In this document: positions 17,390-23,911 of the stretch, piece by piece
How the letters are laid out: each line of letters begins with the position of its first letter
Numbering within the stretch: position 1 is the stretch's first letter
Source: CAWDPQ01 sp049642465
GTDB taxonomy: Bacteria > Acidobacteriota > Vicinamibacteria > Vicinamibacterales > 2-12-FULL-66-21
DNA: 64,000 nucleotides
Reading direction: 5' to 3'
Assembly (NCBI GenBank): GCA_049642465.1
Contig: JBAROV010000135.1
Location: 1 to 64,000, forward strand
Made by a program: the position numbers and the translations under genes
Notes under the pieces: model-generated
Seen by the model: only the letters and a program-made list of their open reading frames with translations
Told to the model about the DNA's origin: nothing
Database searches by the model: none

Positions 17390-18480
17390 AGCGGGAACTG
17401 CTCCAGAAACCGCAGGTCGTTTTCGTAGAAGAGACGGATGTCCTCAACGCCCCACTTCAGGAGCGCGACACGTTCAATCCCCATCCCGAACGCAAAGCCC
17501 GTGTAGCGCTCAGGATCGTACCCAACTGCCTCGAACACCGCCGGGTGCACCATGCCGCTGCCGAGGATCTCGAGCCAGCCCGTGCGTTTGCACATGGCGC
17601 ACCCGCCTTCGCTCGGTGGATGATTCAAGCCGAGCTTCGGCGCGGCAAGGCCGGTTCCTCCACACGCCCCACAACTGATATCGCATTCCGCGCTTGGTTC
17701 GGTGTAGGGGAAGAAGCTCGGACGGAAGCGCACCTTGCGATCCTCTCCGAACAGCTCGCGCACGAACGCGAACAACGTGCCTTTCAGATCGGCGAGCGAC
17801 ACGTGCTCTCCGACAACCAGTCCCTCGACCTGGGTGAACATCGGCGTGTGCGTCAGGTCGAACTGATCGCGGCGATAGACGCGGCCGGGCGCAATCAGCC
17901 GGACCGGCGGCTGATGTTTTTCCATATAGCGAATCTGCATGCCCGACGTGTGGGTCCGCAGCAGCGTGGCCGACGAACCGACCGCCGACTTCAGCGGTCC
18001 AGCGAGGTACAGCGTGTCCTGCATGTCCCGCGCGGGATGCTCGGGAGGCATGTTGAGCGCCTCGAAGTTGTGGTAGTCGTCCTCGAGCTCGGGCCCTTCG
18101 ATGATCAGAAAGCCGAGGCGAGTGAAGATGGCTTCGATGCGATCGCGAAGAATGGTCAGCGGGTGCCGGTGGCCAATCGAGGGCCGCCGGCCGGGCAGGG
18201 TCACATCCACTCCGCCGCTCGGCGGACGCGATTCCGCCACTGCGGCCTGCCGCGCAGCCAGTCGGATCTCGAGATCCTCGCGAAGTTCATTGGCGAGCCG
18301 GCCAAGACGCGGCCGCTCGTCGGCCGGAGCGGATCCCAGCGACTTGAGCAGGGACGAAACCAGCCCGCCCTTCCGGGACAGGTAGCGATCGCGGACGGCT
18401 CGCAGATCGGACTCGTTCGCCGCCGCTCGGAGATCCCGATCGAATTGCCTGCGGAGGTCGTCGATCTGCGACTCAGACAT
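17386..18480 (-). CDS. pheS: Phenylalanine-tRNA ligase alpha subunit
   Basis: Encodes 364 residues. An N-terminal coiled coil (about 1-90) contacts tRNA; the class II catalytic core follows with motif 2 (PGRVYRRDQFDLTHTPMFTQVEG) and motif 3 (GFAFGMGIERVALLKWGV). Between FFPYTEPSAE and GWLEILGSGMVHP lies an expanded loop with CxxC-G and CxxC pairs (about 272-305). A shorter version of this cysteine knuckle occurs in Firmicutes PheS; here an extra stretch of about 15 residues separates the pairs. It may bind zinc. Together with pheT it forms the synthetase charging tRNA-Phe. Confidence 0.96.
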   Translation of the reverse strand: MSESQIDDLRRQFDRDLRAAANESDLRAVRDRYLSRKGGLVSSLLKSLGSAPADERPRLGRLANELREDLEIRLAARQAAVAESRPPSGGVDVTLPGRRPSIGHRHPLTILRDRIEAIFTRLGFLIIEGPELEDDYHNFEALNMPPEHPARDMQDTLYLAGPLKSAVGSSATLLRTHTSGMQIRYMEKHQPPVRLIAPGRVYRRDQFDLTHTPMFTQVEGLVVGEHVSLADLKGTLFAFVRELFGEDRKVRFRPSFFPYTEPSAECDISCGACGGTGLAAPKLGLNHPPSEGGCAMCKRTGWLEILGSGMVHPAVFEAVGYDPERYTGFAFGMGIERVALLKWGVEDIRLFYENDLRFLEQFPL

Positions 18481-18495
18481 GCGGGAGCTGATGCT

Positions 18496-18574
18496 GGTCT
18501 CTGGTCTCTAGTGTCTGGTCTCTAGTCTCTGGTCCTGGCGAAAGACCAAAGACCAAAGACGAAAGACCGGAGAC
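18496..18574. repeat. Heptamer hairpin GGTCTCT / AAAGACC
   Basis: Six GGTCTCT-type heptamers (GGTCTCT, AGTGTCT, AGTCTCT variants) and a short centre (TGGCG) are followed by four AAAGACC-type heptamers, which are near reverse complements with G-U wobble. The element fills nearly all of the gap between rplT (stop 18576) and pheS (start 18480), inside a co-directional operon, so it may influence readthrough or mRNA processing. Confidence 0.88.
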
Positions 18575-18575
18575 T

Positions 18576-18950
18576 TCACGCCGGCTGGGACTTCGCCGGC
18601 CTCGCCTCCGCGGCCACTTTCGCGAGACGTGAAAACGCCGCGGGACTCGACACCGCAAGTTCGGCGAGGCTCTTGCGGTCAATTGGATTCCCAGCCGCTT
18701 TCAGCCCGGCGATGAGCTGCCCGTACGTCAATCCGTGCTCACGCGCCGCTGCATTGATCCTCACGACCCACAGTCGCCGGAAATCGCGCTTCTTGCGCCG
18801 GCGTCCCACGAAGGCGTACTTCAGCGCCGTATCGACCGACTCTTTGGCCGAACGATACAGCTTGCTCTTGGTCTGGTAGAAACCTTTGGCGCGTGCGAGG
18901 AGCTTCTTCCTCTTCGCGCGGCGGACGTTCCCTCTTTTAACTCTCGGCAT
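18576..18950 (-). CDS. rplT: 50S ribosomal protein L20
   Basis: Encodes 124 residues starting MPRVKRGNVRRAKRKKLLARAKG, with the basic N-terminal extension and the conserved RINAAAREHGLTYGQLIAGLKAAG core; the last 10 residues are an Ala/Lys-rich tail. L20 is needed early in 50S assembly and in many bacteria represses the infC-rpmI-rplT transcript. Here the gene is separated from rpmI by about 250 bp of repetitive sequence instead of the usual few bases, so coupling to rpmI may be weakened. Confidence 0.97.
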   Translation of the reverse strand: MPRVKRGNVRRAKRKKLLARAKGFYQTKSKLYRSAKESVDTALKYAFVGRRRKKRDFRRLWVVRINAAAREHGLTYGQLIAGLKAAGNPIDRKSLAELAVSSPAAFSRLAKVAAEARPAKSQPA

Positions 18951-18969
18951 GGGTCCTCGTTATTCAGTG

Positions 18970-19170
18970 CTCGTGGGGCCCCACCCCCACTCGCTCGCGC
19001 TCGGGGGCTCGGCTCCGCCTCGCTTCCCTCCAACCTTCGCGCCGAGCTCTAGCGAAGGTTGCCCGCCGTAGCCTTGGCGACGGCGGGCGGCGCTCCGGCT
19101 GGCAAGCCGGCCCCTCGCGCGGGCCGCAGGCGCTGCGGATTCATTGCTCGTGGGAAATCCATTTCATCCC
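18970..19170. repeat. GC-rich dispersed repeat between rpmI and rplT
   Basis: The 247-bp gap (18951-19197) holds nested inverted words: AACCTTCGCG...AGCGAAGGTTG (19033-19061), CCGCCGTAGCC...GGCGACGGCGGG and GGCTGGCAAGCCGGCC. The same words recur in the thrS-tRNA gap (21955-22095). No reading frame here looks like a gene. It interrupts an operon that is normally compact. Confidence 0.7.
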
Positions 19171-19197
19171 AGCACGCACATTAAGCTGAGAGCTCTT

Positions 19198-19392
19198 TCA
19201 ATACGGAATCATCCGGCGCAGCGACGCCGTGTCAGCATCTGACACGACGCTCGTGCCCTTCAGTTTCCGCTTCCGACTGCGGGTCTTGCTCGTCAGGATG
19301 TGTTGCTTGAACGCATTCCCGCGCTTGAACTTGCCCGTTCCGGTCTTCTTGAACCGCTTGGCGGCCCCTTTGTGCGTCTTCAGTTTTGGCAT
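19198..19392 (-). CDS. rpmI: 50S ribosomal protein L35
   Basis: Encodes 64 residues, full length for the family: MPKLKTHKGAAKRFKKTGTGKFKR..., with the characteristic basic N-terminus and ending ...LRRMIPY. It starts 2 bases after the infC stop codon, so it is translated from the infC mRNA. Confidence 0.97.
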   Translation of the reverse strand: MPKLKTHKGAAKRFKKTGTGKFKRGNAFKQHILTSKTRSRKRKLKGTSVVSDADTASLRRMIPY

Positions 19393-19394
19393 CT

Positions 19395-19973
19395 CTATTC
19401 TCTCTCAGCCGCTTCCTTGCGCGGGGCCGTCCGTTTTGCCGTGGTCCGCTGCGACAGGATCGTGTGCATCTGGTTGCCTTCCTGACGCGGCGCCGTTTCG
19501 GCAATGGCGACCTCCGCCAGGTCCTCAATCAGCCGCTCGAGAATCCGCCGGCCGATCTCTGGATGCGCCATCTCGCGGCCGCGGAAGAAGATAGTCGCCT
19601 TGACCTTGTCTCCTTCGGCGAGGAATCGCTCGATGTGTTTCTTCTTGAACTGATAGTCGTGCTCATCGACCTTCGGCCGGAACTTGATCTCCTTGACCTC
19701 GATGATCTTCTGGTGCTTCTTGGCTTGTCGGGCGCGCTTCTGCTCCTGATACTGATAACGCCCGAAATCCATGATGCGACAGACCGGCGGGTTCGCCGTG
19801 GCGGCAATCTCGACGAGATCCAGCCCTTTCTGTCGCGCAATCGTCAGCGCCTGCTGCGGGGGCATGATCCCCAGCTGCTGGCCCGTGTCGTCGATGACCC
19901 GCACCTCGCGGACCCTGATGCGTTCGTTCACCCGCGTGCGGTCGTCCCGCCGGGGGCCTCGGTCGAAAGCGAT
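19395..19973 (-). CDS. infC: Translation initiation factor IF-3, apparent AUC start
   Basis: IF-3 keeps ribosomal subunits apart and proofreads the start codon. The IF3-N domain (NERIRVREVRVIDDTGQQLG...) and IF3-C domain (KEIKFRPKVDEHDYQFKKKHIERFL...) are complete. A GTG at 19931 would start the protein just before NERIR but has no ribosome-binding site. An excellent AAGGAGG (19979-19985) lies 5 bases before ATC 19971-19973, in frame, giving the extension IAFDRGPRRDDRTR seen at the N-terminus of many IF-3 proteins; there is no ATG, GTG or TTG between. Total 192 residues. IF-3 discriminates against AUU/AUC starts, so this fits the known autoregulation of infC by a poor start codon. A Lys/Arg/Ala-rich tail follows the C domain. 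Confidence 0.93.
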   Translation of the reverse strand: MAFDRGPRRDDRTRVNERIRVREVRVIDDTGQQLGIMPPQQALTIARQKGLDLVEIAATANPPVCRIMDFGRYQYQEQKRARQAKKHQKIIEVKEIKFRPKVDEHDYQFKKKHIERFLAEGDKVKATIFFRGREMAHPEIGRRILERLIEDLAEVAIAETAPRQEGNQMHTILSQRTTAKRTAPRKEAAERE

Positions 19974-19985
19974 AAGAACCTCCTT
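19971..19985 (-). promoter_or_regulatory. Consensus Shine-Dalgarno sequence and AUC start of infC
   Basis: AAGGAGG (19985-19979), spacer TTCTT, then ATC (19973-19971). The thrS stop TAA is at 19997-19995 in the same frame, so translation cannot come from upstream. This decides the infC start over the downstream GTG. Confidence 0.8.
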
Positions 19986-19994
19986 AGAAAGACG

Positions 19995-21941
19995 TTAGAC
20001 GCCGACCTTCTCGACTGCGGCGCGCTTCTCGGTGACCTCGCTGACCGCCTCGCGCACGAAATCGTCGAGCGGCTGCGATCCCCGATCCCCATCGACCCGG
20101 TGACGCACCCCAACGCTGCCGTCGGCGGCCTCCTTGTCTCCCACCACCAGCATGTAGGGGACTTTCTGGAGCTGCGCCTCGCGAATCTTATAACCAATCT
20201 TCTCCTGCCGGGCGTCCACTTCCACGCGCAGACCCGCCGCCACCAGGCGTTCCTCCACGCGGCGGGCGTACTCCGCGTGACGGTCCGCGATGGGCAATAC
20301 GGCAGCCTGGACCGGCGCAACCCACAGCGGAAAGGCCCCCGCGTAGTGCTCAATCAGCAGCGCAATGAACCGCTCGAAGCTTCCGACAATCGCGCGATGA
20401 ATCACCACGGGACGATGTTCGGCGTTGTCGGGGCCGATGTACTTCAAGTCGAAATTCTGCGGCTGCTCGTAGTCGAGCTGAATCGTGGCGCACTGCCATT
20501 TCCGGCCGATCGCGTCGGTGATATCGAAGTCGATCTTGGGCCCGTAAAACGCCCCATCGCCCGCGTTGAGGGTGTAAGCCTGGCCGGCCGTTTCCAGGGC
20601 CTTCTGCAACTGGGCTTCGGCGTGGTCCCACGTGTCCACTTCGCCGAGGAACTCAGCCGGACGCGTTGAGAGCTTCGCGCTGTATTCGAGTCCGAAGTCG
20701 CCATAGACGCGCTGCACGAGTCGCAGCAACCGCTCAATTTCTTCGCCGATCTGCTCCGGCATCAGGAAAATGTGGGCATCGTCCTGGGAGAACTGCCGCA
20801 CGCGCGTGAGGCCTGACAGCACGCCAGATGCCTCGTTGCGATGGAGCGCCGTCTGTTCGTGCAGCCGGATCGGGAGATCGCGATAGCTATGGATCCCGGT
20901 GCCGTAGAGCAGGAAGTGTCCCGGGCAGTTCATCGGCTTCACGCTCATCGTCTCCCCCTCGGATTCGATGAGGAACATGTTCTGCCGGTAATGCTTCCAG
21001 TGCCCGGATCGCTCCCAGAGCGCCTTGTTGTAAATGAGCGGCGTCTTGACTTCGACGTAGCCTGCCGGGAAGAGCATGCCGCGCATGTAATTCGCGAGCG
21101 TGTTGTAGAGCGTGGAGCCCTTGCCCGTCCAGAACGTCGCGCCGGGCGACCACGGGTGGAACGTAAACAGCCCGAGCTCTTTCCCGAGTTTGCGATGGTC
21201 GCGTTTCTTCGCTTCCTCGATGCGCTGCAGGTGCGACTTCAGCTCGGCGTCGCTGAAAAACGCCGTTCCGTAGATGCGCTGCATCGGCTGGTTCCGCGCG
21301 TCCCCTTTCCAGTAGGCGTTCGACACGCTCGTGAGCTTGAATGCCTTGAGCCGGCCCGTTGAAGGCACGTGCGGCCCGACGCAGAAATCCACGAACGTAT
21401 CGCGATCCTTGATCGTGTAGCAGGAGACCTCGGATTGCCCCTGCGTCTTCTCTTGAATCAGCTGGACTTTGAGGGGCTCGCCTTTCGAGGCGAAGAACTT
21501 GATGGCTTCCTCGCGCGGCCAGATCTGGCGCTCGTACGGCAGATCCTGCGAGGCGAGTTCGCGCATCTTCTTTTCAATCGCCTCGAGATCTTCGGGTACG
21601 AACGGACGCTCGACCACGAAGTCGTAGTAGAACCCTTCGTCGATAGCGGGTCCAACGCCGCACTGGGCGCCGGGGAACAGATGCGTCACGGCAGCCGCGA
21701 GGAGATGTGCCGTGCTGTGGCGATAGAGTTCCAGGCCCTCGGGACTCTTCGACGTCACGATCCGCACGCGCGCGTCACGCTGAATGGGAAACGTCAGATC
21801 GACGAAACGGTCGTCGACCACCGCGGCAAGCGCTGCTTTGGCGAGCCCCGGAGAGATCTGTGCCGCAACGTCTGCCGGCGTCGAGCCAGCGGGCACGCGA
21901 CGACTGGAACCGTCAGGAAGCGTGACGGAAATCTCGTTCAT
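19995..21941 (-). CDS. thrS: Threonine-tRNA ligase
   Basis: Encodes 648 residues from ATG 21941 (MNEISVTLPDGSSRRVPAG). Domains in order are TGS (about 1-62), the editing domain with its metal site (HSTAHLLAAAVTHLF, later SCYTIKDRDTFVDFCVGPHVP), the class II catalytic core with the zinc ligand in MNCPGH and motif 2 (RLHEQTALHRNEASGVLSGLTRVRQFSQDDAH), and the C-terminal anticodon-binding domain. An upstream extension of the frame runs through repeat sequence and is unlikely to be translated. No strong ribosome-binding site precedes the ATG. It heads the thrS-infC-rpmI-rplT-pheST block. Confidence 0.96.
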   Translation of the reverse strand: MNEISVTLPDGSSRRVPAGSTPADVAAQISPGLAKAALAAVVDDRFVDLTFPIQRDARVRIVTSKSPEGLELYRHSTAHLLAAAVTHLFPGAQCGVGPAIDEGFYYDFVVERPFVPEDLEAIEKKMRELASQDLPYERQIWPREEAIKFFASKGEPLKVQLIQEKTQGQSEVSCYTIKDRDTFVDFCVGPHVPSTGRLKAFKLTSVSNAYWKGDARNQPMQRIYGTAFFSDAELKSHLQRIEEAKKRDHRKLGKELGLFTFHPWSPGATFWTGKGSTLYNTLANYMRGMLFPAGYVEVKTPLIYNKALWERSGHWKHYRQNMFLIESEGETMSVKPMNCPGHFLLYGTGIHSYRDLPIRLHEQTALHRNEASGVLSGLTRVRQFSQDDAHIFLMPEQIGEEIERLLRLVQRVYGDFGLEYSAKLSTRPAEFLGEVDTWDHAEAQLQKALETAGQAYTLNAGDGAFYGPKIDFDITDAIGRKWQCATIQLDYEQPQNFDLKYIGPDNAEHRPVVIHRAIVGSFERFIALLIEHYAGAFPLWVAPVQAAVLPIADRHAEYARRVEERLVAAGLRVEVDARQEKIGYKIREAQLQKVPYMLVVGDKEAADGSVGVRHRVDGDRGSQPLDDFVREAVSEVTEKRAAVEKVGV

Positions 21942-21954
21942 CGAAAAATTGACG

Positions 21955-22095
21955 GGAAGGCGGTGGAGCCGGGAGTGGCCCGCCTTCGCGGGCTTGCCAA
22001 ACGGGCCACCTTCGCTCGCGGCGCGAGCTACGGTGGACAACCTTCGCGTGGCTTGCCAACCGAAGCTCGCGACGCTGGCAAGCGCGAGCGAAGGT
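21955..22095. repeat. GC-rich dispersed repeat between tRNA-Val and thrS
   Basis: Repeated and inverted words (CGGGCTTGCCAAACGGGCC, CAACCTTCGCGTGGCTTGCC, CGAAGCTCGCG...CGCGAGCGAAGGTTGG) fill the gap. The right end abuts, and its GGTTGG word overlaps, the encoded CCA end of the tRNA. The vocabulary is shared with 18970-19170. It would lie in the thrS leader if that is transcribed from upstream of the tRNA. Confidence 0.7.
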
Positions 22096-22172
22096 TGGTA
22101 GGCACGGGCAGACTCGAACTGCCGACCTCCTGCGTGTCAAGCAGGCGCTCTAACCAACTGAGCTACGCGCCT
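22096..22172 (-). tRNA. tRNA-Val (anticodon GAC), CCA encoded
   Basis: A 77-nt cloverleaf: acceptor AGGCGCG pairs with CGTGCCT (one G-U), followed by discriminator A and an encoded CCA. The D arm is GCTC...GAGC. The anticodon stem CCTGC/GCAGG has loop TTGACAC, so the anticodon is GAC (valine, codons GUC/GUU). The T arm is GGCAG-TTCGAGT-CTGCC. All stems are intact. It lies between hup and thrS on the same strand. Confidence 0.97.
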
Positions 22173-22222
22173 ATGTCTTGAAAACACTGGCCTTACCGAA
22201 AAGATCAGTCTACCACGACAGA

Positions 22223-22297
22223 CGACAACTCCCAACTCCAAACGGGCTGCTCGAGCTCGCTCCTCCGAGCCAACCCCTTGGGAGTTGGGAGTTGTCC
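22223..22297. repeat. Heptamer hairpin CAACTCC / GGGAGTT
   Basis: Left arm GACAACTCCCAACTCCAA and right arm TTGGGAGTTGGGAGTTGTC are reverse complements except for one inserted G. Each arm contains two copies of a 7-base unit. It stands just after the HU stop codon on the minus strand (22321) and before the tRNA, so it may end the HU transcript, though no U-run follows directly. Confidence 0.85.
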
Positions 22298-22320
22298 GTT
22301 GGCGGGAAGTTGTCCTTCTT

Positions 22321-22593
22321 CTAGTTCAACGATTGCTTGAGGGCTTTGCCGGCACTGAAGCGAACCACGCGGCGCTTCGGGACCTTGATGGTGGCGCCCG
22401 TCTGCGGGTTCCTCGCCGTGCGCGCCTTGCGCTGGGCGGTCTTGAACGTACCGAAGCCGACGAACGTGATCGGCTGATTCTTCTTCAATGATTTCGTGAT
22501 GCCTTCGATGAAGGAATCAACAGCAGCGGCAGCATTCGACTTGGTGATGCCGGTGTCCTGCGCGATTTTCGAAATCAGATCCTGTTTGTTCAT
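22321..22593 (-). CDS. hup: HU-family DNA-binding protein
   Basis: Encodes 90 residues, the standard size, from ATG 22593 with GGAGG 4 bases upstream. Starts MNKQDLISKIAQDTGITKSNA and has the core VGFGTFKTAQRKARTARNPQTG, where the RxxRNPQTG arm inserts its Pro into the DNA minor groove. It is a small nucleoid protein that bends and compacts DNA. It has its own strong promoter (22671-22699), flanked by an inverted repeat. Confidence 0.96.
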   Translation of the reverse strand: MNKQDLISKIAQDTGITKSNAAAAVDSFIEGITKSLKKNQPITFVGFGTFKTAQRKARTARNPQTGATIKVPKRRVVRFSAGKALKQSLN

Positions 22594-22653
22594 GTCGCCT
22601 CCGAGGAGAGAGAGAGAGATCGCGCGAACCCGTATCCCACAAGGCTTCACGCG

Positions 22654-22702
22654 TGATTGACGGCGAAGTGGTTATACGCTTGTGCTCCGCTGCCGTCAAT
22701 CA
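22654..22702 (-). promoter_or_regulatory. hup promoter enclosed by an 11-bp inverted repeat
   Basis: On the minus strand, -35 TTGACG (22699-22694), a 17-base spacer, then -10 TATAAC (22676-22671): a near-consensus housekeeping promoter about 80 bases before the start codon. TGATTGACGGC (22654-22664) and its exact complement GCCGTCAATCA (22692-22702) lie on either side; one overlaps the -35 box, the other sits around or after the start point. This layout suits a dimeric or looping regulator. Confidence 0.75.
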
Positions 22703-22734
22703 AAAGTTGCGCGAGAAATCGTCGATCGATTGCC

Positions 22735-23895
22735 CTATTTCGCGCGAACCTTGGCGAGCGCTGCGTCGAGGATCGGATCCGATGTGGGTGCAGCGGCGCC
22801 GAACTCGATGTCGGGTTCTTCGACGTGCGTGTCCGGTTGCAGACCGCGGCCGTGAAGCGGTTCACCGGCTGGCGTGAGATATTTCGCGTAGGTGAGCCAC
22901 AATGCGCGGCCCTCGGGGAGGCGAACGAGTTTCTGAATGCCCGCACGTCCGAGCGTACGTTCGCCAACCAGCGTCGCGCGCGAGTTGCCGTCGAGTGCCG
23001 CGGCAAACAATTCCGCCGCGCCCGCCGTGCCCGTCGTCACCAGGAGCGTGACCGGCAAGTCGATAGTTCCGTCTCCAGGTTTCGCGGCGATGGTTTGACG
23101 CGACGCCGAGTCGCGACCCGTCGTAATTCCGAGCGTGCCGCTCTTGATGAACGCGCGAGCCGCCGCGAACCCGTTTTCCATGGGGCCTTCAGCGGTGCGC
23201 CGCACGTCGATGATGAGAGATTTCGCTCCGGCTTTCGCGAGCTCGCCGGCCTGACGCCGAAGCTCTTCCGGCGCACCATTCCGGAAAGACGCCACGCGGA
23301 GGTAGCCAACGTCGGTCGCAATCATTTTTGACGTCACCGCCGCGGCGGAATTCTTCTCCCGGACGAGCGAAATCTCGTGCGGTTCCGCGGCGTTTCCACG
23401 AATGACCGTCAAGGTGACCTTCGATCCAGGCTGGCCGCGGAGGAGCCGCGATCCTTCGAAGACCGACAAGTCGCGAGTGGGCTTCCCGTCAATCGCTCTC
23501 ACGTAATCGCCGGTTTGCAGTCCTGCCTTGGCGGCAGACGACCCGTCCCGCGCCGCAATCACGCGGAGATAGTACTGACGCGTGAGCTCGAGGCCGACGT
23601 CACCGTCCGGCAGCGTTTCACCAGATTCCAGCGCCCGCACTTGCTTGGGCGTGAGATAGGCGCTGTCCGGATCCAGACCGTCGGCGAGTCCGCGCATCGC
23701 GCCTTCCATGACCCTGTCAACCTTCACCTCTTCAACGTAGTTGCTCGTCACGAGATTCAGAACCTCGTGGAACGTTCGGAGGTGCTGGAACTCCTGATCG
23801 CCGGCGAATTCCTTGCCCATCAACCCGCCAACGAGCACGAACGCGAGGACGGGCGTGGACAGCAACAGAACCGACAGTCGTGTTTTGGTCGTCAT
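22735..23895 (-). CDS. S41 (CtpA-type) peptidase homologue lacking the Ser-Lys dyad
   Basis: Encodes 386 residues from ATG 23895. A membrane or signal helix (about 8-27) and a helical dimerisation segment precede a PDZ domain (about 100-175; AAKAGLQTGDYVRAIDGKPTRDLS) and the S41 core (about 195-350). The core aligns well: IIDVRR, then LLVTTGTAGAAELFAAAL, then VGERTLGRAGIQ. In active CtpA/CtpB the nucleophile Ser and general-base Lys stand 25 residues apart (GTASASE and GKG). Here those positions are Gly292 and Arg317, exactly 25 apart. The protein therefore looks catalytically dead, perhaps a PDZ scaffold. It lies 16 bp after an EnvC-like gene, a common pairing. Confidence 0.88.
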   Translation of the reverse strand: MTTKTRLSVLLLSTPVLAFVLVGGLMGKEFAGDQEFQHLRTFHEVLNLVTSNYVEEVKVDRVMEGAMRGLADGLDPDSAYLTPKQVRALESGETLPDGDVGLELTRQYYLRVIAARDGSSAAKAGLQTGDYVRAIDGKPTRDLSVFEGSRLLRGQPGSKVTLTVIRGNAAEPHEISLVREKNSAAAVTSKMIATDVGYLRVASFRNGAPEELRRQAGELAKAGAKSLIIDVRRTAEGPMENGFAAARAFIKSGTLGITTGRDSASRQTIAAKPGDGTIDLPVTLLVTTGTAGAAELFAAALDGNSRATLVGERTLGRAGIQKLVRLPEGRALWLTYAKYLTPAGEPLHGRGLQPDTHVEEPDIEFGAAAPTSDPILDAALAKVRAK

Positions 23896-23911
23896 GGCTG
23901 GATGAGCGGCG

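Noticed and set aside
19395..19931. GTG 19931 as the infC start
   Set aside because: No Shine-Dalgarno sequence before it, while a perfect one precedes the in-frame ATC and the extra residues fit the family.
22225..22296. T-box or attenuator for thrS
   Set aside because: The hairpin is upstream of tRNA-Val and consists of heptamers; no T-box motif or specifier loop is visible.
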